From the NCBI GenBank assembly GCA_052388135.1, contig JBQTIM010000127.1, forward strand, positions 1-44,921: a stretch of DNA of 44,921 bases, written 5' to 3'. This stretch comes from JBQTIM01 sp052388135. Lineage in GTDB: Bacteria; Elusimicrobiota; Elusimicrobia; FEN-1173. The first letter of the stretch is position 1. Every line of letters starts with the position of its first letter. The notes under the pieces were generated by a model, which was given only the letters and a program-made list of their open reading frames with translations, searched no databases and was not told the origin of the DNA. The position numbers and the translations under genes were made by a program. This document shows positions 15,650 through 25,025 of the stretch, in pieces.

Positions 15650-17965
15650 ATGGCTTTAGCCGCTAATTTGGGATTTCCGCGCATGGGCGCGCGCCGGGAG
15701 TTGAAGACCGCCCTGGAAAGCTTCTGGGCCGGCAAGCTGGACGAGAAAGGCCTGCAGGACGCCGCCCGGTCCCTGCGGAGCCAGAACTGGCATTTGCAGA
15801 AGGCCGCCGGCCTGGACCACATCCCCTCCAACGATTTCTCCTTTTACGACCAAGTGCTGGACACGGCCGTCCTTTCGGGCGCGGTTCCGGCCCGTTACGG
15901 CTGGAGCGGCGGTTCCGTGGACCTCTCCACGTATTTCGCCATGGCCCGGGGCCGGCAGGGAGGCCGAAGCGGCGGCGACGTGCCCGCCATGGAAATGACC
16001 AAGTGGTTCGACACCAACTACCACTTCATCGTTCCCGAATTCTCCGCCGGACAAAAGTTCTTCCGCGCGTCCTCCAAGCCCGTGGATTCCTTCCAGGAAG
16101 CCAAGGCCCTGGGCGTGAGCACGCGGCCCGTGCTGGTGGGGCCGGTGTCTTTCCTCCTTTTGGGAAAACCCAAGGCGGACAACCTCAACCCGCTGGCTCT
16201 TCTGGAATCGCTTCTGCCCGTTTATGAGGAGACGTTGAAACAGCTGGCCGCCGCCGGCGCCGAATGGGTGCAGATGGACGAGCCCTGCCTGGTGCTGGAC
16301 CTGGCCGACGACGCCCGCGCCGCCTTCGGCAGAGCCTACGCCCGCCTGGCCAAAGCCGCCCCCTCTCTGAAAATCCTCGTCGCGACGTACTTCGGCGATC
16401 TGCGCGGCAACCTGGACGCGGCCCTGGGCCTTCCCGTGGCCGCGCTGCATCTCGATTTGGCGAGGGCGCCGGAACAGCTGGACCGCGCGCTGAAAAAAGT
16501 TCCCGCCGGCCTGTCGTTGTCTCTCGGGCTCGTGGACGGCCGCAACATCTGGCGCGCGGACCTGGAAAAGGCCGTGGCCGCCGCCGAAAAGGCCGCCGCC
16601 GCGCTGGGCGGCGACCGCCTGCAGATCGCGCCGTCCTGCTCGCTCCTGCATTCTCCCGTGGACCTGGACATTGAGGACGCGCTGGACCCCGAACTGCGCC
16701 AATGGCTGGCCTTCGCCAAGCAAAAGGTGGAGGAGGTGGCCGTCGTCGCCCGCGCCGTCAACAAGGGCCGCGCCGCCGTCCAGGACGTTTTGAAGGCCAA
16801 CGCGGAGGCCGCCGCGCGCCGCCGCACGTCGCCCAAGATCCACAACCAGGCCGTGCAAAAGCGCCTGGCCGCCGCCTCGGCCGACATGCTGAGCCGGAAA
16901 AATCCCTTCCCGGCGCGCAAGAAAAAGCAGCAGGCGCGCCTGTCCCTGCCGCTCTTCCCCACCACCACCATCGGGTCCTTCCCGCAAACGCCGGAGATCC
17001 GCGCCGCCCGCGCCGCCTTCAAGGCCGGCAAGAGCGACCAAAAGCAATACGACGAGTTCCTCAAGGAGGAAATCAAGCGCGTCGTGGCTTTTCAAGAAGA
17101 AGTCGGCTTGGACGTTCTGGTCCACGGCGAGCCGGAGCGCAACGACATGGTTGAGTATTTCGGCGAGAGGCTGGCCGGTTTCGCCTTCACGAAAAACGGC
17201 TGGGTGCAAAGCTACGGCTCCCGCTGCGTGAAGCCGCCCGTCATCTTCGGCGACGTGTCCCGTCCTTCTCCCATGACGGTGGACTGGAGCCGCCACGCCC
17301 AATCCCTCACCAAGAAACCCATGAAGGGCATGCTCACCGGCCCCGTCACCATCCTGCAATGGTCCTTCGTCCGCGACGACCAGCCGCGGGAAACCACCTG
17401 CCGCCAGATCGCCCTCGCCATCCGCGACGAAGTGACGGACCTGGAAAAGGCCGGCATCGGCGTGATCCAGATCGACGAGCCGGCCCTGCGCGAGGGCCTG
17501 CCCCTGCGCCGGGACGACTGGAAGGCCTACCTGAAATGGGCCGTGGAGTCCTTCCGCCTGTCCGCCGCCGGCGCGGCCGACGAGACACAGATCCACACCC
17601 ACATGTGCTACTCCGAGTTCAACGACATCATCGAGGCCATCGGCGAGCTGGACGCCGACGTCATCTCCGTCGAAGCCTCCCGCTCCCAAATGGAGCTTCT
17701 GGGCGCCTTCAAGACCTATCGTTATCCCAACGACATCGGCCCCGGCGTCTACGACATCCATTCTCCGCGGGTTCCGTCCCAGAAAGAAATGGAAGACCTG
17801 CTGGAGAAGGCCCTGGAGGTGCTGTCGCCCGACCAACTCTGGGTGAACCCCGACTGCGGCCTCAAAACCCGGCGCTGGGAAGAAGTGCGGCCTTCCCTGG
17901 CCGCCATGACCGCCGCCGCCCGCGGCTTCCGCGCCCGCCACGGCGCCGTCAGCGGAAAGGCCTGA
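15650..17965 (+). CDS. metE: Cobalamin-independent methionine synthase
   Basis: The 771-residue length is normal for MetE. The N-terminal half opens with NLGFPRMGARRELK and carries WFDTNYHFIVPE. The catalytic half begins near residue 440 with PTTTIGSFPQT and contains HGEPERNDMVEYF, IQIDEPALREGLP, HMCYSEF and NPDCGLKTR, which hold the zinc ligands and substrate residues. The enzyme transfers a methyl group from 5-methyltetrahydrofolate (triglutamate) to homocysteine without B12. The start has AAAAAGGAGAAA upstream. It is a single-gene unit between two terminator or promoter regions. Confidence 0.97.
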   Translation: MALAANLGFPRMGARRELKTALESFWAGKLDEKGLQDAARSLRSQNWHLQKAAGLDHIPSNDFSFYDQVLDTAVLSGAVPARYGWSGGSVDLSTYFAMARGRQGGRSGGDVPAMEMTKWFDTNYHFIVPEFSAGQKFFRASSKPVDSFQEAKALGVSTRPVLVGPVSFLLLGKPKADNLNPLALLESLLPVYEETLKQLAAAGAEWVQMDEPCLVLDLADDARAAFGRAYARLAKAAPSLKILVATYFGDLRGNLDAALGLPVAALHLDLARAPEQLDRALKKVPAGLSLSLGLVDGRNIWRADLEKAVAAAEKAAAALGGDRLQIAPSCSLLHSPVDLDIEDALDPELRQWLAFAKQKVEEVAVVARAVNKGRAAVQDVLKANAEAAARRRTSPKIHNQAVQKRLAAASADMLSRKNPFPARKKKQQARLSLPLFPTTTIGSFPQTPEIRAARAAFKAGKSDQKQYDEFLKEEIKRVVAFQEEVGLDVLVHGEPERNDMVEYFGERLAGFAFTKNGWVQSYGSRCVKPPVIFGDVSRPSPMTVDWSRHAQSLTKKPMKGMLTGPVTILQWSFVRDDQPRETTCRQIALAIRDEVTDLEKAGIGVIQIDEPALREGLPLRRDDWKAYLKWAVESFRLSAAGAADETQIHTHMCYSEFNDIIEAIGELDADVISVEASRSQMELLGAFKTYRYPNDIGPGVYDIHSPRVPSQKEMEDLLEKALEVLSPDQLWVNPDCGLKTRRWEEVRPSLAAMTAAARGFRARHGAVSGKA

Positions 17966-18088
17966 GGCGGGAAACCGCCCGGGTCCGGAGCGCGGCGGCG
18001 CGCCGAGCGAGAGCCGGGAGCGCGTCGTCCTCCCGTTAAAGGCGGTCGCGCGCGCGTTTTGACCTTTCACCCCGCCGGATATCTTGCG

Positions 18089-18116
18089 TTGACGCTCAAC
18101 GGGTGGATTTTATAAA
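18089..18116 (+). promoter_or_regulatory. Candidate promoter of the DUF4912-GH57 unit
   Basis: TTGACG (18089-18094) and TATAAA (18111-18116) are 16 bases apart. The 260-base spacer after metE otherwise holds only the hairpin/repeat described next. Confidence 0.5.
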
Positions 18117-18120
18117 CTAA

Positions 18121-18178
18121 GGTCATTCCGAACGAAGAGGAAAACCTCCCCGGAACCGCCGCCGGAGGGCCTCTTTTT
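18121..18178 (+). terminator. Hairpin with T tract built on a GTCATTCCGA-type repeat
   Basis: GAGG (18137-18140) and CCTCC (18145-18149) can pair with CCTC (18170-18173) and GGAGG (18164-18168), followed by five T. If the promoter just upstream is real this is a leader attenuator; otherwise it is the late terminator of metE. The first bases (GTCATTCCGAACGAAG) resemble the dispersed repeat GTCATTCCGAGCGNAG that I recall from many bacterial genomes. Confidence 0.45.
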
Positions 18179-18225
18179 CCGGCGAGCTTCATTCCAGGGC
18201 GTCGAATTTCTACCGGAGAGACCCC

Positions 18226-19098
18226 ATGAGCTCCCAACTCAGCCTTCCTCCATCCGTCGTCCCCTCCAACGGTTATGCCCCCCGGGGCCCGGACCTGCCC
18301 CGCGATTACGGCATCACGCGGCTCGTCCTCATGCCCAGGGACCCGCACTGGCTTCACGCCTATTGGGAGGTGGCTCCGTACACTTGGCGGGAGGTGGAGC
18401 GCGACCACGGCGGCGCCGCTCGATCGGCGCGTCCGGTCCTGCGCCTGCACGCCAGCCGCGAAGGCGGCGGCGAAACTTTGGACGTGGACGTTCATCTCGA
18501 CGCCCGCGCCTGGTACGTTTTCAGCCCCGCGCGGGGCGGCTCCTGGGTCGGGGAATTGGGCCTGCTGCTGCCCGACGGACGGTTCCTCCTTTTGGCCCGG
18601 TCCAACGAGATCCAATTGCCGGCCGGCGAGGTGTCCGCGCTCACCGACGAAAAGTGGGGAATGCTCAAAGGCGAATGGGAGAGGCTTTACGAACTCTCCG
18701 GCGGCGGCCGCCTGGGCGCCGGCTCCATGGACGTGGCCCGCATGCAGGCCCTGCGGTGGGAGCTGTTCCGTGCCGTCTCGTCTTGGCCGGGTTCTTCCTG
18801 GGCCCGCCCCGCGGCGCCGGCCCCGGGCGCGAAAAAATTCTGGATGGTGGCCGACTGCGAGCTTCTGGTGTACGGCGCCACCGAGCCCGACGCCCGCGTC
18901 ACCGTGCGCGGCGAACCCGTGGACTTGAACCCCGACGGCACCTTCGCGCTGCGCTTCCCTTTGCCCGACGGCCGCCTGGACATCCCCATCCGCGCCGACA
19001 ACGCCGACGGCGACCTTTCGGAATCCGCCCGCTTCTCCGTGGACCGCCGGACCCGGCGCGGCGCCGAAGACTCCGCCCCGCCCCGAGAGGGCGCGTGA
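18226..19098 (+). CDS. DUF4912 domain protein
   Basis: The 290-residue protein has a DUF4912 domain at about residues 25-150 (YGITRLVLMPRDPHWLHAYW, then VDVHLDARAWYVF and LGLLLPDGRFLLLARS). A smaller beta-sandwich-like segment follows near 205-275 (LLVYGATEPDARVTVRGE, DGRLDIPIRADN). It has no signal peptide or membrane helix. The function of DUF4912 is unknown; in several phyla the gene neighbours glycogen or GH57 genes, as here (91 bases before the next gene). A carbohydrate-binding or scaffolding role alongside the branching enzyme is an inference. Confidence 0.82.
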   Translation: MSSQLSLPPSVVPSNGYAPRGPDLPRDYGITRLVLMPRDPHWLHAYWEVAPYTWREVERDHGGAARSARPVLRLHASREGGGETLDVDVHLDARAWYVFSPARGGSWVGELGLLLPDGRFLLLARSNEIQLPAGEVSALTDEKWGMLKGEWERLYELSGGGRLGAGSMDVARMQALRWELFRAVSSWPGSSWARPAAPAPGAKKFWMVADCELLVYGATEPDARVTVRGEPVDLNPDGTFALRFPLPDGRLDIPIRADNADGDLSESARFSVDRRTRRGAEDSAPPREGA

Positions 19099-19189
19099 GG
19101 AATGGCGGAAAACACCTCCTCGGCCCGGCGCCGGTCGGCACTCCCGCGCCCGCCGCGTTTCTCTTAACCCCGTCCCCCCTCAAAACCAT

Positions 19190-20803
19190 ATGAGCGATCC
19201 CCAAGGCTATCTCTGCCTCGTGCTCCACGCCCACCTTCCTTACGTGAGGCATCCGGAATACCCGGATTTCCTCGAGGAAGACTGGCTCTCCGAGGCCATC
19301 ACCGAAACCTACGTGCCGCTCCTGGACATGATGGAGCGCATGGCCGGGGAGCGGACGCACTTCCGTCTCACCATGTCCCTCACGCCGCCCCTGTGCAACA
19401 TGCTGGCCGACGATCTTTTGATGGGCCGCTACAAGAAGAAGCTGGAGAAGCTCCTGGATCTGGCCGAGAAGGAGGTGCACCGCACCCGGTCCCTGCCCTC
19501 GTCTTTCCACGAAACGGCACTCATGTACCAATCCAAGTTCCGCAAGGCCGCCGAGATGTTCGACGCGTGCGGCGGCCGCCTGCTCACCCGTTTCCGCGCC
19601 CTGCAGGACGCCGGCTACCTGGAAATCATCACCTGCGGCGCCACCCACGGCTACCTGCCCCTCATGATCCATCCCCAGGCCCGCCGCGCCCAGATCCAAG
19701 TTGCCGTGCAGGATTATCGCCGGCACTTCGGCCGGCCGCCGCGCGGCATTTGGCTGCCGGAGTGCGCCTACGCCACCGGGGTGGACGAAATCCTGGCGGA
19801 GCACGGCATTCGTTTTTCGTTTTTGGACGCCCACGGCCTCCTCTTCGCCCGGCCGCGACCCCGCTACGGCGTTTTCGCGCCGGTGTTCGCCCCGGCGGGC
19901 GTGGCCTTTTTCGGCCGCGACACCGAGACGGCCCAGCAGGTGTGGTCCGCCGAAAGCGGCTACCCCGGCGACCCTTCCTACCGGGAGTTCTACCGCGACA
20001 TCGGCTACGATTTGGATTACACCTACATCCGAAATTTCCTCCACGAGGACGGCGTCCGCCGCAACGTGGGCATCAAATACCACCGGGTGACGGGCCGCGT
20101 TTCCCTGACCGACAAGGCGCCCTATTCGCCGGCGCAGGCGCGGGAAACGGCCGCCTCCCACGCCGGGAACTTCCTCTTCAACCGCGAACGGCAGGTGGAA
20201 TATCTGCGCAGCATCATGGGCCGACCGCCCGTGATTTCCTCGATCTACGACGCCGAGCTTTACGGCCACTGGTGGTTCGAGGGCCCCGACTTCCTCGAGT
20301 TCCTCCTCAAGAAAATCCATTACGACCAGAGCGTTTTCAAGACCATCACGCCGCCGGAGTATCTGGAAAAGTTTCCCGAGCAGCAGATCGTTTCGCCCGA
20401 GCCCTCCTCCTGGGGCGACAAGGGCTACCACGAGGTGTGGCTCAACGCCTCCAACGACTGGATCTATCCGCATTTGCACGTGGGCGCCGAACGCATGATC
20501 GGTCTGGCCGACGAGTTCCCCAACGCCGAAGGGCTTTTAAAACGGGCCCTCAATCAGGCGGCGCGGGAGCTTTTGCTGGCCCAGTCGTCTGACTGGGCCT
20601 TCCTCATGACCGTGGGCACCGCCCGCCAGTATTCCGAACTGCGCACCCGCGAGCACGTGGGGCGCCTGCTGGAGCTTTACCACCAGATCCGGGAGAACCG
20701 CCTGCGGGAGGATTTCGTGCGCTCGTTGGAGGAGAGGGACAACATCTTTCCGGAGATCGACTACCGGGTCTACCAGACCGCCCGGGCGGCCGCGGCGGTT
20801 TAA
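19190..20803 (+). CDS. GH57 family 1,4-alpha-glucan branching enzyme
   Basis: The 537 residues match GH57 branching enzymes (Thermus/Thermococcus type, usually about 520-560). Motifs seen in order: LHAHLPYVRHPE near the N-terminus, ATHGYLPL, IWLPECAY with nucleophile E191, IYDAELYGHWWFEGP with acid/base D354, and SSWGDKGYHEVWLN with the trailing helical domain. The enzyme makes alpha-1,6 branches in glycogen-like glucan in the cytoplasm. No glycogen synthase is in the window. The stop codon overlaps that of the convergent methyltransferase at TTAA (20800-20803). Confidence 0.9.
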   Translation: MSDPQGYLCLVLHAHLPYVRHPEYPDFLEEDWLSEAITETYVPLLDMMERMAGERTHFRLTMSLTPPLCNMLADDLLMGRYKKKLEKLLDLAEKEVHRTRSLPSSFHETALMYQSKFRKAAEMFDACGGRLLTRFRALQDAGYLEIITCGATHGYLPLMIHPQARRAQIQVAVQDYRRHFGRPPRGIWLPECAYATGVDEILAEHGIRFSFLDAHGLLFARPRPRYGVFAPVFAPAGVAFFGRDTETAQQVWSAESGYPGDPSYREFYRDIGYDLDYTYIRNFLHEDGVRRNVGIKYHRVTGRVSLTDKAPYSPAQARETAASHAGNFLFNRERQVEYLRSIMGRPPVISSIYDAELYGHWWFEGPDFLEFLLKKIHYDQSVFKTITPPEYLEKFPEQQIVSPEPSSWGDKGYHEVWLNASNDWIYPHLHVGAERMIGLADEFPNAEGLLKRALNQAARELLLAQSSDWAFLMTVGTARQYSELRTREHVGRLLELYHQIRENRLREDFVRSLEERDNIFPEIDYRVYQTARAAAAV

Positions 20804-21654
20804 GAGGTCTTCACGGCGGCCGCGAACAGGCAGCCGAAGTTTTTCGATCGGTCCATATCCGCGAGGAGCAGCGCCGGAAACGAAACGGCCAGCATCGCGT
20901 CGCCAAGCCAAGGCCGTTCCCGCCGCAGAAGGCCCGCCGACTCCTGAATCTGCCGGGGCGTCCGGCGCCCTCCCCCCAGCCAATACAAAAGCCCGCCCGT
21001 GGCGTTCGATAAGGTTTCCCAAACCGCCACGCCTCGTCCGGGAAAGTAACCCTTCGCCGTTTCCAATCGGAGCCCCCGCCGCGCCAGCCGATCTTCCCAG
21101 TTCTCTTTCGACAGGTAGTTGACGTGGGCGAGCCGGCGGTCCAAGCTTTGCGCGTAACGTTCCGCCGCCCCCGCGAAACCGGTCCGCCGGAGCAGCCGAG
21201 GCCAGAGGAGCAGGTTCCGGAATTCGGGCACGGGGACGGTGAAAAAGAAGCGCCCGCCGGGTTTGAGGACGCGGGCGGCTTCGGTCAAGACGGCGTCCAA
21301 GCCGTCCATGTGCTCCAGGGCGGAGTTGGAAAAGACCACGTCGAAGGAGCCGTCGGGTTCCGGGATGGCGGAGGCGGAAGCCGCGTGAACCTTTTCATAC
21401 AAGCCCCGCGCGCGGGCGCGGGCGGCGTCCTCCGCGTCCAAATCCAGGCCCGTCCAGCGGATGTCCGGAGTCTTGCAGAAGAGGATTTCCGCCAGCCTCC
21501 CGTCCCCGCAGCCCAAATCCAAGCCTTTTCCCCGCCCGCACAACCGCTCCAAAACGACCTGAGTTTCAAAGACCCGCCATAAGGCGGTGGCGGGCTGAAC
21601 CCCCTGGGCGCGGAAGACTCGCCGCGCCAGAGACAGAAGGGCCCTCGTCGTCAC
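20800..21654 (-). CDS. SAM-dependent class I methyltransferase
   Basis: The likely start is GTG 21654, overlapping the TGA of the upstream oxidoreductase (GTGA), giving 284 residues; the frame upstream of that is a shadow of the oxidoreductase. The SAM motif LDLGCGDGRLAEIL is at 45-58, with the post-I region TGLDLDAEDA, FDVVFSNSALEHM and a C-terminal half without a clear match. The fold is Methyltransf_11-like. As last gene of a glycosyltransferase operon it probably methylates a sugar or lipid-linked intermediate. Confidence 0.8.
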   Translation of the reverse strand: MTTRALLSLARRVFRAQGVQPATALWRVFETQVVLERLCGRGKGLDLGCGDGRLAEILFCKTPDIRWTGLDLDAEDAARARARGLYEKVHAASASAIPEPDGSFDVVFSNSALEHMDGLDAVLTEAARVLKPGGRFFFTVPVPEFRNLLLWPRLLRRTGFAGAAERYAQSLDRRLAHVNYLSKENWEDRLARRGLRLETAKGYFPGRGVAVWETLSNATGGLLYWLGGGRRTPRQIQESAGLLRRERPWLGDAMLAVSFPALLLADMDRSKNFGCLFAAAVKTS

Positions 21655-22655
21655 TTGGGCGGAGGCAGGCAGGAGAGGATGCGCTCCACCACGTCCAAGC
21701 CCGCCTCCAGGTCGAAACCGGCCAGGCCGGACCGGTCGCCCGTTTCCGCCGCGGCCAGGAATTTCTCCACCAGCAGGCCGTTGCCGTAATCCAGCCGCCG
21801 CGACAGGTGGCGCAGGCCGGAACCGAACACGCCTCGCAGGTGCTGCGCGAGGAAGGAGGTCGAGGTGCGGAGGATGTTCAGGGGGGCGTGCCAGTCGTCG
21901 TTGGGCAAGGTGACGACGACGTCGCGGAAGAGGTCCATGATGTGAAGGCGGGATTGCTGGAAGACCAGGAAGTACCATTCCGAAACGGGCGCGTCGAAGA
22001 GCATGAGCACGTGGCCCGACACGTTTTGTTCGCCGCGCACCGCAAGGTTGAGGGCGCGGACCTCGTCGTTCTGGAAAAGCTCGGCCTGCCGCGAAACGAT
22101 CTCGTAGTTCCCGAGGAACTTTCGCAGAAGGTAGAAAAAGTGGGGGGACTCGTCGAAGAAAAGCCCGCCCCGCAGGCGCTGGTACCAGGTGGGGAGCCGC
22201 CGCCTGGGGTTGCTGAACTGGACGGCCAGCACACGGACCAAGGGTTCGTTTCCCATGCGCTCCACGACGGCGCGGCAAGAGCGCGTGAATTGGAAGTTGT
22301 GGTAAACCCCCAACAACGGCGCGCCGGGACGTCCGAACACGGTCCGGGTTTCCTCCAGCTCGGCTCGGGAAGTCACAAGCGGTTTCTCGCACAAAATGGG
22401 CTTGCCGAAGGCGGCGGCTTGCTTCAACAGGGGCCAATGGGTGTCGGGGGGCGTGCCGATGCTCACCAGGTCGAAATCCGCCGGCGCATGCTCCAGGTCT
22501 TTGTACCACGCCGCGCCCAGCTTCCGGGCCAGGTGTTCCCCCGTCAGGGAATTGTTGACCACGCCCGCGATGCGGCAGCCGTTGGCCAGCAGGGCCGGGA
22601 CGTGCCTCTGGGCAGACACCCAGCCCGAACCCACCACGAGAACATTACGCCGCAT
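21651..22655 (-). CDS. Gfo/Idh/MocA-family oxidoreductase
   Basis: The 334-residue protein has an N-terminal Rossmann motif (VLVVGSGWVSAQRH) and the family signature CEKPL at 89-93, followed by the alpha/beta substrate domain. Such NAD(P)-dependent enzymes often oxidise or reduce sugar nucleotides. It overlaps the GT4 gene by 11 bases and the methyltransferase by 4, so it is co-translated with both. The nucleotide-binding motif is GSGxxS, slightly off the usual GxGxxG, so the cofactor is not certain. Confidence 0.85.
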   Translation of the reverse strand: MRRNVLVVGSGWVSAQRHVPALLANGCRIAGVVNNSLTGEHLARKLGAAWYKDLEHAPADFDLVSIGTPPDTHWPLLKQAAAFGKPILCEKPLVTSRAELEETRTVFGRPGAPLLGVYHNFQFTRSCRAVVERMGNEPLVRVLAVQFSNPRRRLPTWYQRLRGGLFFDESPHFFYLLRKFLGNYEIVSRQAELFQNDEVRALNLAVRGEQNVSGHVLMLFDAPVSEWYFLVFQQSRLHIMDLFRDVVVTLPNDDWHAPLNILRTSTSFLAQHLRGVFGSGLRHLSRRLDYGNGLLVEKFLAAAETGDRSGLAGFDLEAGLDVVERILSCLPPPK

Positions 22656-23784
22656 GCCGGTTCCTCCCGTCCATCAGATTGAGCAAAGCCGCTTCGTAGC
22701 GGTCCACCATGCGGTCCAGCCCCCAGTTCTCTTGGGCGAACCGCCGGGCGGCCGCGGACAACTCCCGCCGGCGGACGGGGTCCAGCAGAAGCGCGGTTTC
22801 AAGAGCGCGGGCCGCCTTTTCCGGGTCGCGGGGAATGAGGACCGCGCCGTCCGTGAGCACGTCCGTGTAGGGCGGCTCCGCCGGCGCCACGGCCGGAAGC
22901 CCGGCCATCATGCCTTCCTGCAGGGAAAGAGGAAAACCTTCGCCCACGCCCAAACCCAGGACGGCGTCGCAGCCGGCGTAAATTTCCCGCGCGCGCTTAA
23001 GGGGGAGCTGGCCGTGGAACTCCAGCGCTTCGGGGAATTTCCGGCCGAAGGCTTCCACCCGGGGACGCTCCGGGCCGTCGCCCACGGCCACCAGCACCGC
23101 CGGATGCCGCCGGTTCAATTCCTCGACGAGCTCAAGGGCCAGGGGTACGTTTTTCTTTTCGGCCAGGCGGCCCACCAAGGCCAGGCGGAACGGTCCGCCC
23201 GATTCCCGCGCGTCCGGCCGGCGGGTGCTCTCCGGCACGCCGTTGGGAATATGAAGGATCGGCCGGCGGTAGCCCATGTCCCGGCGAAGGAAATCCTCCA
23301 CGTGGCCGGCCACGATCACGGCGGCGTCGGCGCCGGCCAAACACGTTTTCCCGACGGCCGCCAGAGCGGCCCGCTGAAGGCCGCGGAGAAGCGCGCTGTG
23401 ATAGGGAATCAAGCCCACGTGCTGGACCAGCAGGCATGGTTTACGAGAGGAGAAGCGGTTCAGGACGGACGCCCATAGGGACGGGGGCGACAGGCAATCG
23501 TGCAGGAGGAGGACGTCCGCCGCTTTTAAACGGGGCAGGAGCGCGGCCGCGGTTCCGACCGGCTCCACCAACGGGACGGGGACGTTTAATTTTTCCAGCC
23601 CATTGAACGCCCGCAGGGGGTGATCTTTCCACTCCGTGGCGGAGCCTTGATCCGCGTGGGTCCGGGCAAAGAACCACTCCACCCTGTGTCCTTTGCGGCT
23701 CAGCCCCGCCGCCAAAAGGCCGGCCATGGTTTCGATGCCGCCGGCGTGGGGGAAAGCGTAATGGCTGGCTTGCAGAATCCTCAA
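22645..23784 (-). CDS. GT4-type glycosyltransferase
   Basis: The start is taken as TTG 23784 (MRILQASHYAFPHAGG), overlapping the stop of the GT2 gene (TTGA); the frame further upstream is a shadow. The 379 residues show the GT-B plan: an N-terminal domain with the GGIETMAG loop, and a C-terminal domain with LALVGRLAEKKNVPLAL, then VAVGDGP and the acidic motif EGFPLSLQEGMMAGLP (ExFxxxxxE) that contacts the nucleotide sugar. It transfers a sugar in glycan or lipopolysaccharide synthesis. Donor and acceptor are unknown. An ATG start is not available near this position. Confidence 0.88.
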   Translation of the reverse strand: MRILQASHYAFPHAGGIETMAGLLAAGLSRKGHRVEWFFARTHADQGSATEWKDHPLRAFNGLEKLNVPVPLVEPVGTAAALLPRLKAADVLLLHDCLSPPSLWASVLNRFSSRKPCLLVQHVGLIPYHSALLRGLQRAALAAVGKTCLAGADAAVIVAGHVEDFLRRDMGYRRPILHIPNGVPESTRRPDARESGGPFRLALVGRLAEKKNVPLALELVEELNRRHPAVLVAVGDGPERPRVEAFGRKFPEALEFHGQLPLKRAREIYAGCDAVLGLGVGEGFPLSLQEGMMAGLPAVAPAEPPYTDVLTDGAVLIPRDPEKAARALETALLLDPVRRRELSAAARRFAQENWGLDRMVDRYEAALLNLMDGRNRHAA

Positions 23785-24950
23785 AGAGCGGCGCGGCGGC
23801 CCGCCGGCCGGTACTTCAACTGAAGCATGCTTCCCAGGAAAGCGTTGAACACCGTTTGGACGCCCATGGCCACCAGCGTCAAGGCGAACACGCCGGTGGT
23901 GACCTGGGATAAAAACCCGAATCCCGCCAATATCCACTGGGCGATGATGTAAAGGCTCATGAGGGCGCCGGAGGCGAACAACGCCAAACCGAGCAGAAGC
24001 ATTCTTTCCAGGGTCAGGACATTCTTCATCCGCTCAATGAAGCCGCTTTCCTCAAGGCCGATTTCGGCGGCGAAGAGTTTGGCGCAGTAGCCGAGCTGGA
24101 GGATCTGCCAGCCGATCAGGCACAGGATGCCGGAGAAAAGCGCCACGTGCACGTCCCACGCCCGGCCCAGGAAATGCACGGGCCCCCGAAGGAAAAGGAT
24201 CAGGAGCACGAAGCCGGCCAGGAAGAGGACGGTCCCGGGCAGGAAAAAAAGATGGTTGGGGCTGTAAAGCAGCATGAACCGCGTGTGGCGCCAGGCGTCG
24301 CGAAAGGACAGGAGCTTCGATTCGCCGGTGCGCGGATAGTACGTGATGGGGACGGAGACGATGCGCATCTTCTTCTTGAGGGCGTGGATCACCATTTCGG
24401 AGGCGAACTCCATGCCCGTGGTGCGCAAGGCCATGCGGCGGTAGGCGTCGCGCGTGAAAGCCCGCAAGCCGCAGTGGGCGTCGGAAACGCCGCCGCCGAA
24501 GAACAGGCGCAGGAGGCCCGAGAGGATGGGGTTCCCGATCCAGCGGTGGGACCAGGACATGGCCCCGGGCAATATCTCGCCGTCGAAGCGGGAGCCCATG
24601 GCCAGGTCGGCGCCTTCCCGGAGCGGCGCGATGAAGCGGGGGATGTCGCGGAAATCGTAGGTGTCGTCGCCGTCGCCCATGACCAGGCAGCGGCCGCGGG
24701 CCTCGTCCAGGCCTCGGCGAAGGGCGCTGCCGTAGCCGCGCTCCTCGCAGGCCACCACGCGGGCGCCGGCGGCCCGGGCCCTCTCGACGGAACGGTCCGT
24801 GGAGCCGTTGTCCGAAACCACCACCTCCCCGGACGCGCCCGCGCGGCGAATGCCCTCCAGGGCCTTCTCCACGCAGACGGCGATGCTTTCTTCCTCGTTC
24901 AGGCAGGGGATGACGACGGAAACGTCCATGGAAGCCGGGGGCTCGGGCAT
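23781..24950 (-). CDS. GT2 glycosyltransferase with C-terminal membrane helices
   Basis: The N-terminal 230 residues are a GT-A domain like dolichol/polyprenyl-phosphate sugar synthases: VSVVIPCLNEEESI, SDNGSTDRS, GYGSALRRGL and the metal-binding MGDGDDTYDF around D93-D96, with SDAHCGLRAF further on. Four hydrophobic segments follow (about 240-385). It probably loads a sugar on a lipid phosphate carrier. The first ATG is 24950, but ATG 24929 (MDVSVVIP) also fits the family start. It is the first gene of a four-gene overlapping operon. Confidence 0.88.
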   Translation of the reverse strand: MPEPPASMDVSVVIPCLNEEESIAVCVEKALEGIRRAGASGEVVVSDNGSTDRSVERARAAGARVVACEERGYGSALRRGLDEARGRCLVMGDGDDTYDFRDIPRFIAPLREGADLAMGSRFDGEILPGAMSWSHRWIGNPILSGLLRLFFGGGVSDAHCGLRAFTRDAYRRMALRTTGMEFASEMVIHALKKKMRIVSVPITYYPRTGESKLLSFRDAWRHTRFMLLYSPNHLFFLPGTVLFLAGFVLLILFLRGPVHFLGRAWDVHVALFSGILCLIGWQILQLGYCAKLFAAEIGLEESGFIERMKNVLTLERMLLLGLALFASGALMSLYIIAQWILAGFGFLSQVTTGVFALTLVAMGVQTVFNAFLGSMLQLKYRPAGRRAAL

Positions 24951-24954
24951 GAAG

Positions 24955-24988
24955 AGCCATTATCCCAAAATGGCTTTTTTGCTGTCAA
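24955..24988 (-). promoter_or_regulatory. Promoter of the glycan operon with an inverted repeat over the -10
   Basis: On the minus strand TTGACA (24988-24983) and GATAAT (24964-24959) are 18 bases apart, and the -10 ends 8 bases before ATG 24950. Arms AGCCATT (24955-24961) and AATGGCT (24969-24975) form a 7-base inverted repeat across the -10 and spacer. Read on the plus strand the same repeat is followed by six T, so it could instead be a terminator for antisense transcription. Confidence 0.5.
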
Positions 24989-25025
24989 TCGCGAAAGCCG
25001 GCGCTTTTCTCTTTCCGACGAGGAC

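Noticed and set aside
21655..22509. Long upstream extension of the methyltransferase frame
   Set aside because: It is antiparallel in meaning to the conserved oxidoreductase frame over the same bases, with Arg/Pro-rich shadow composition.
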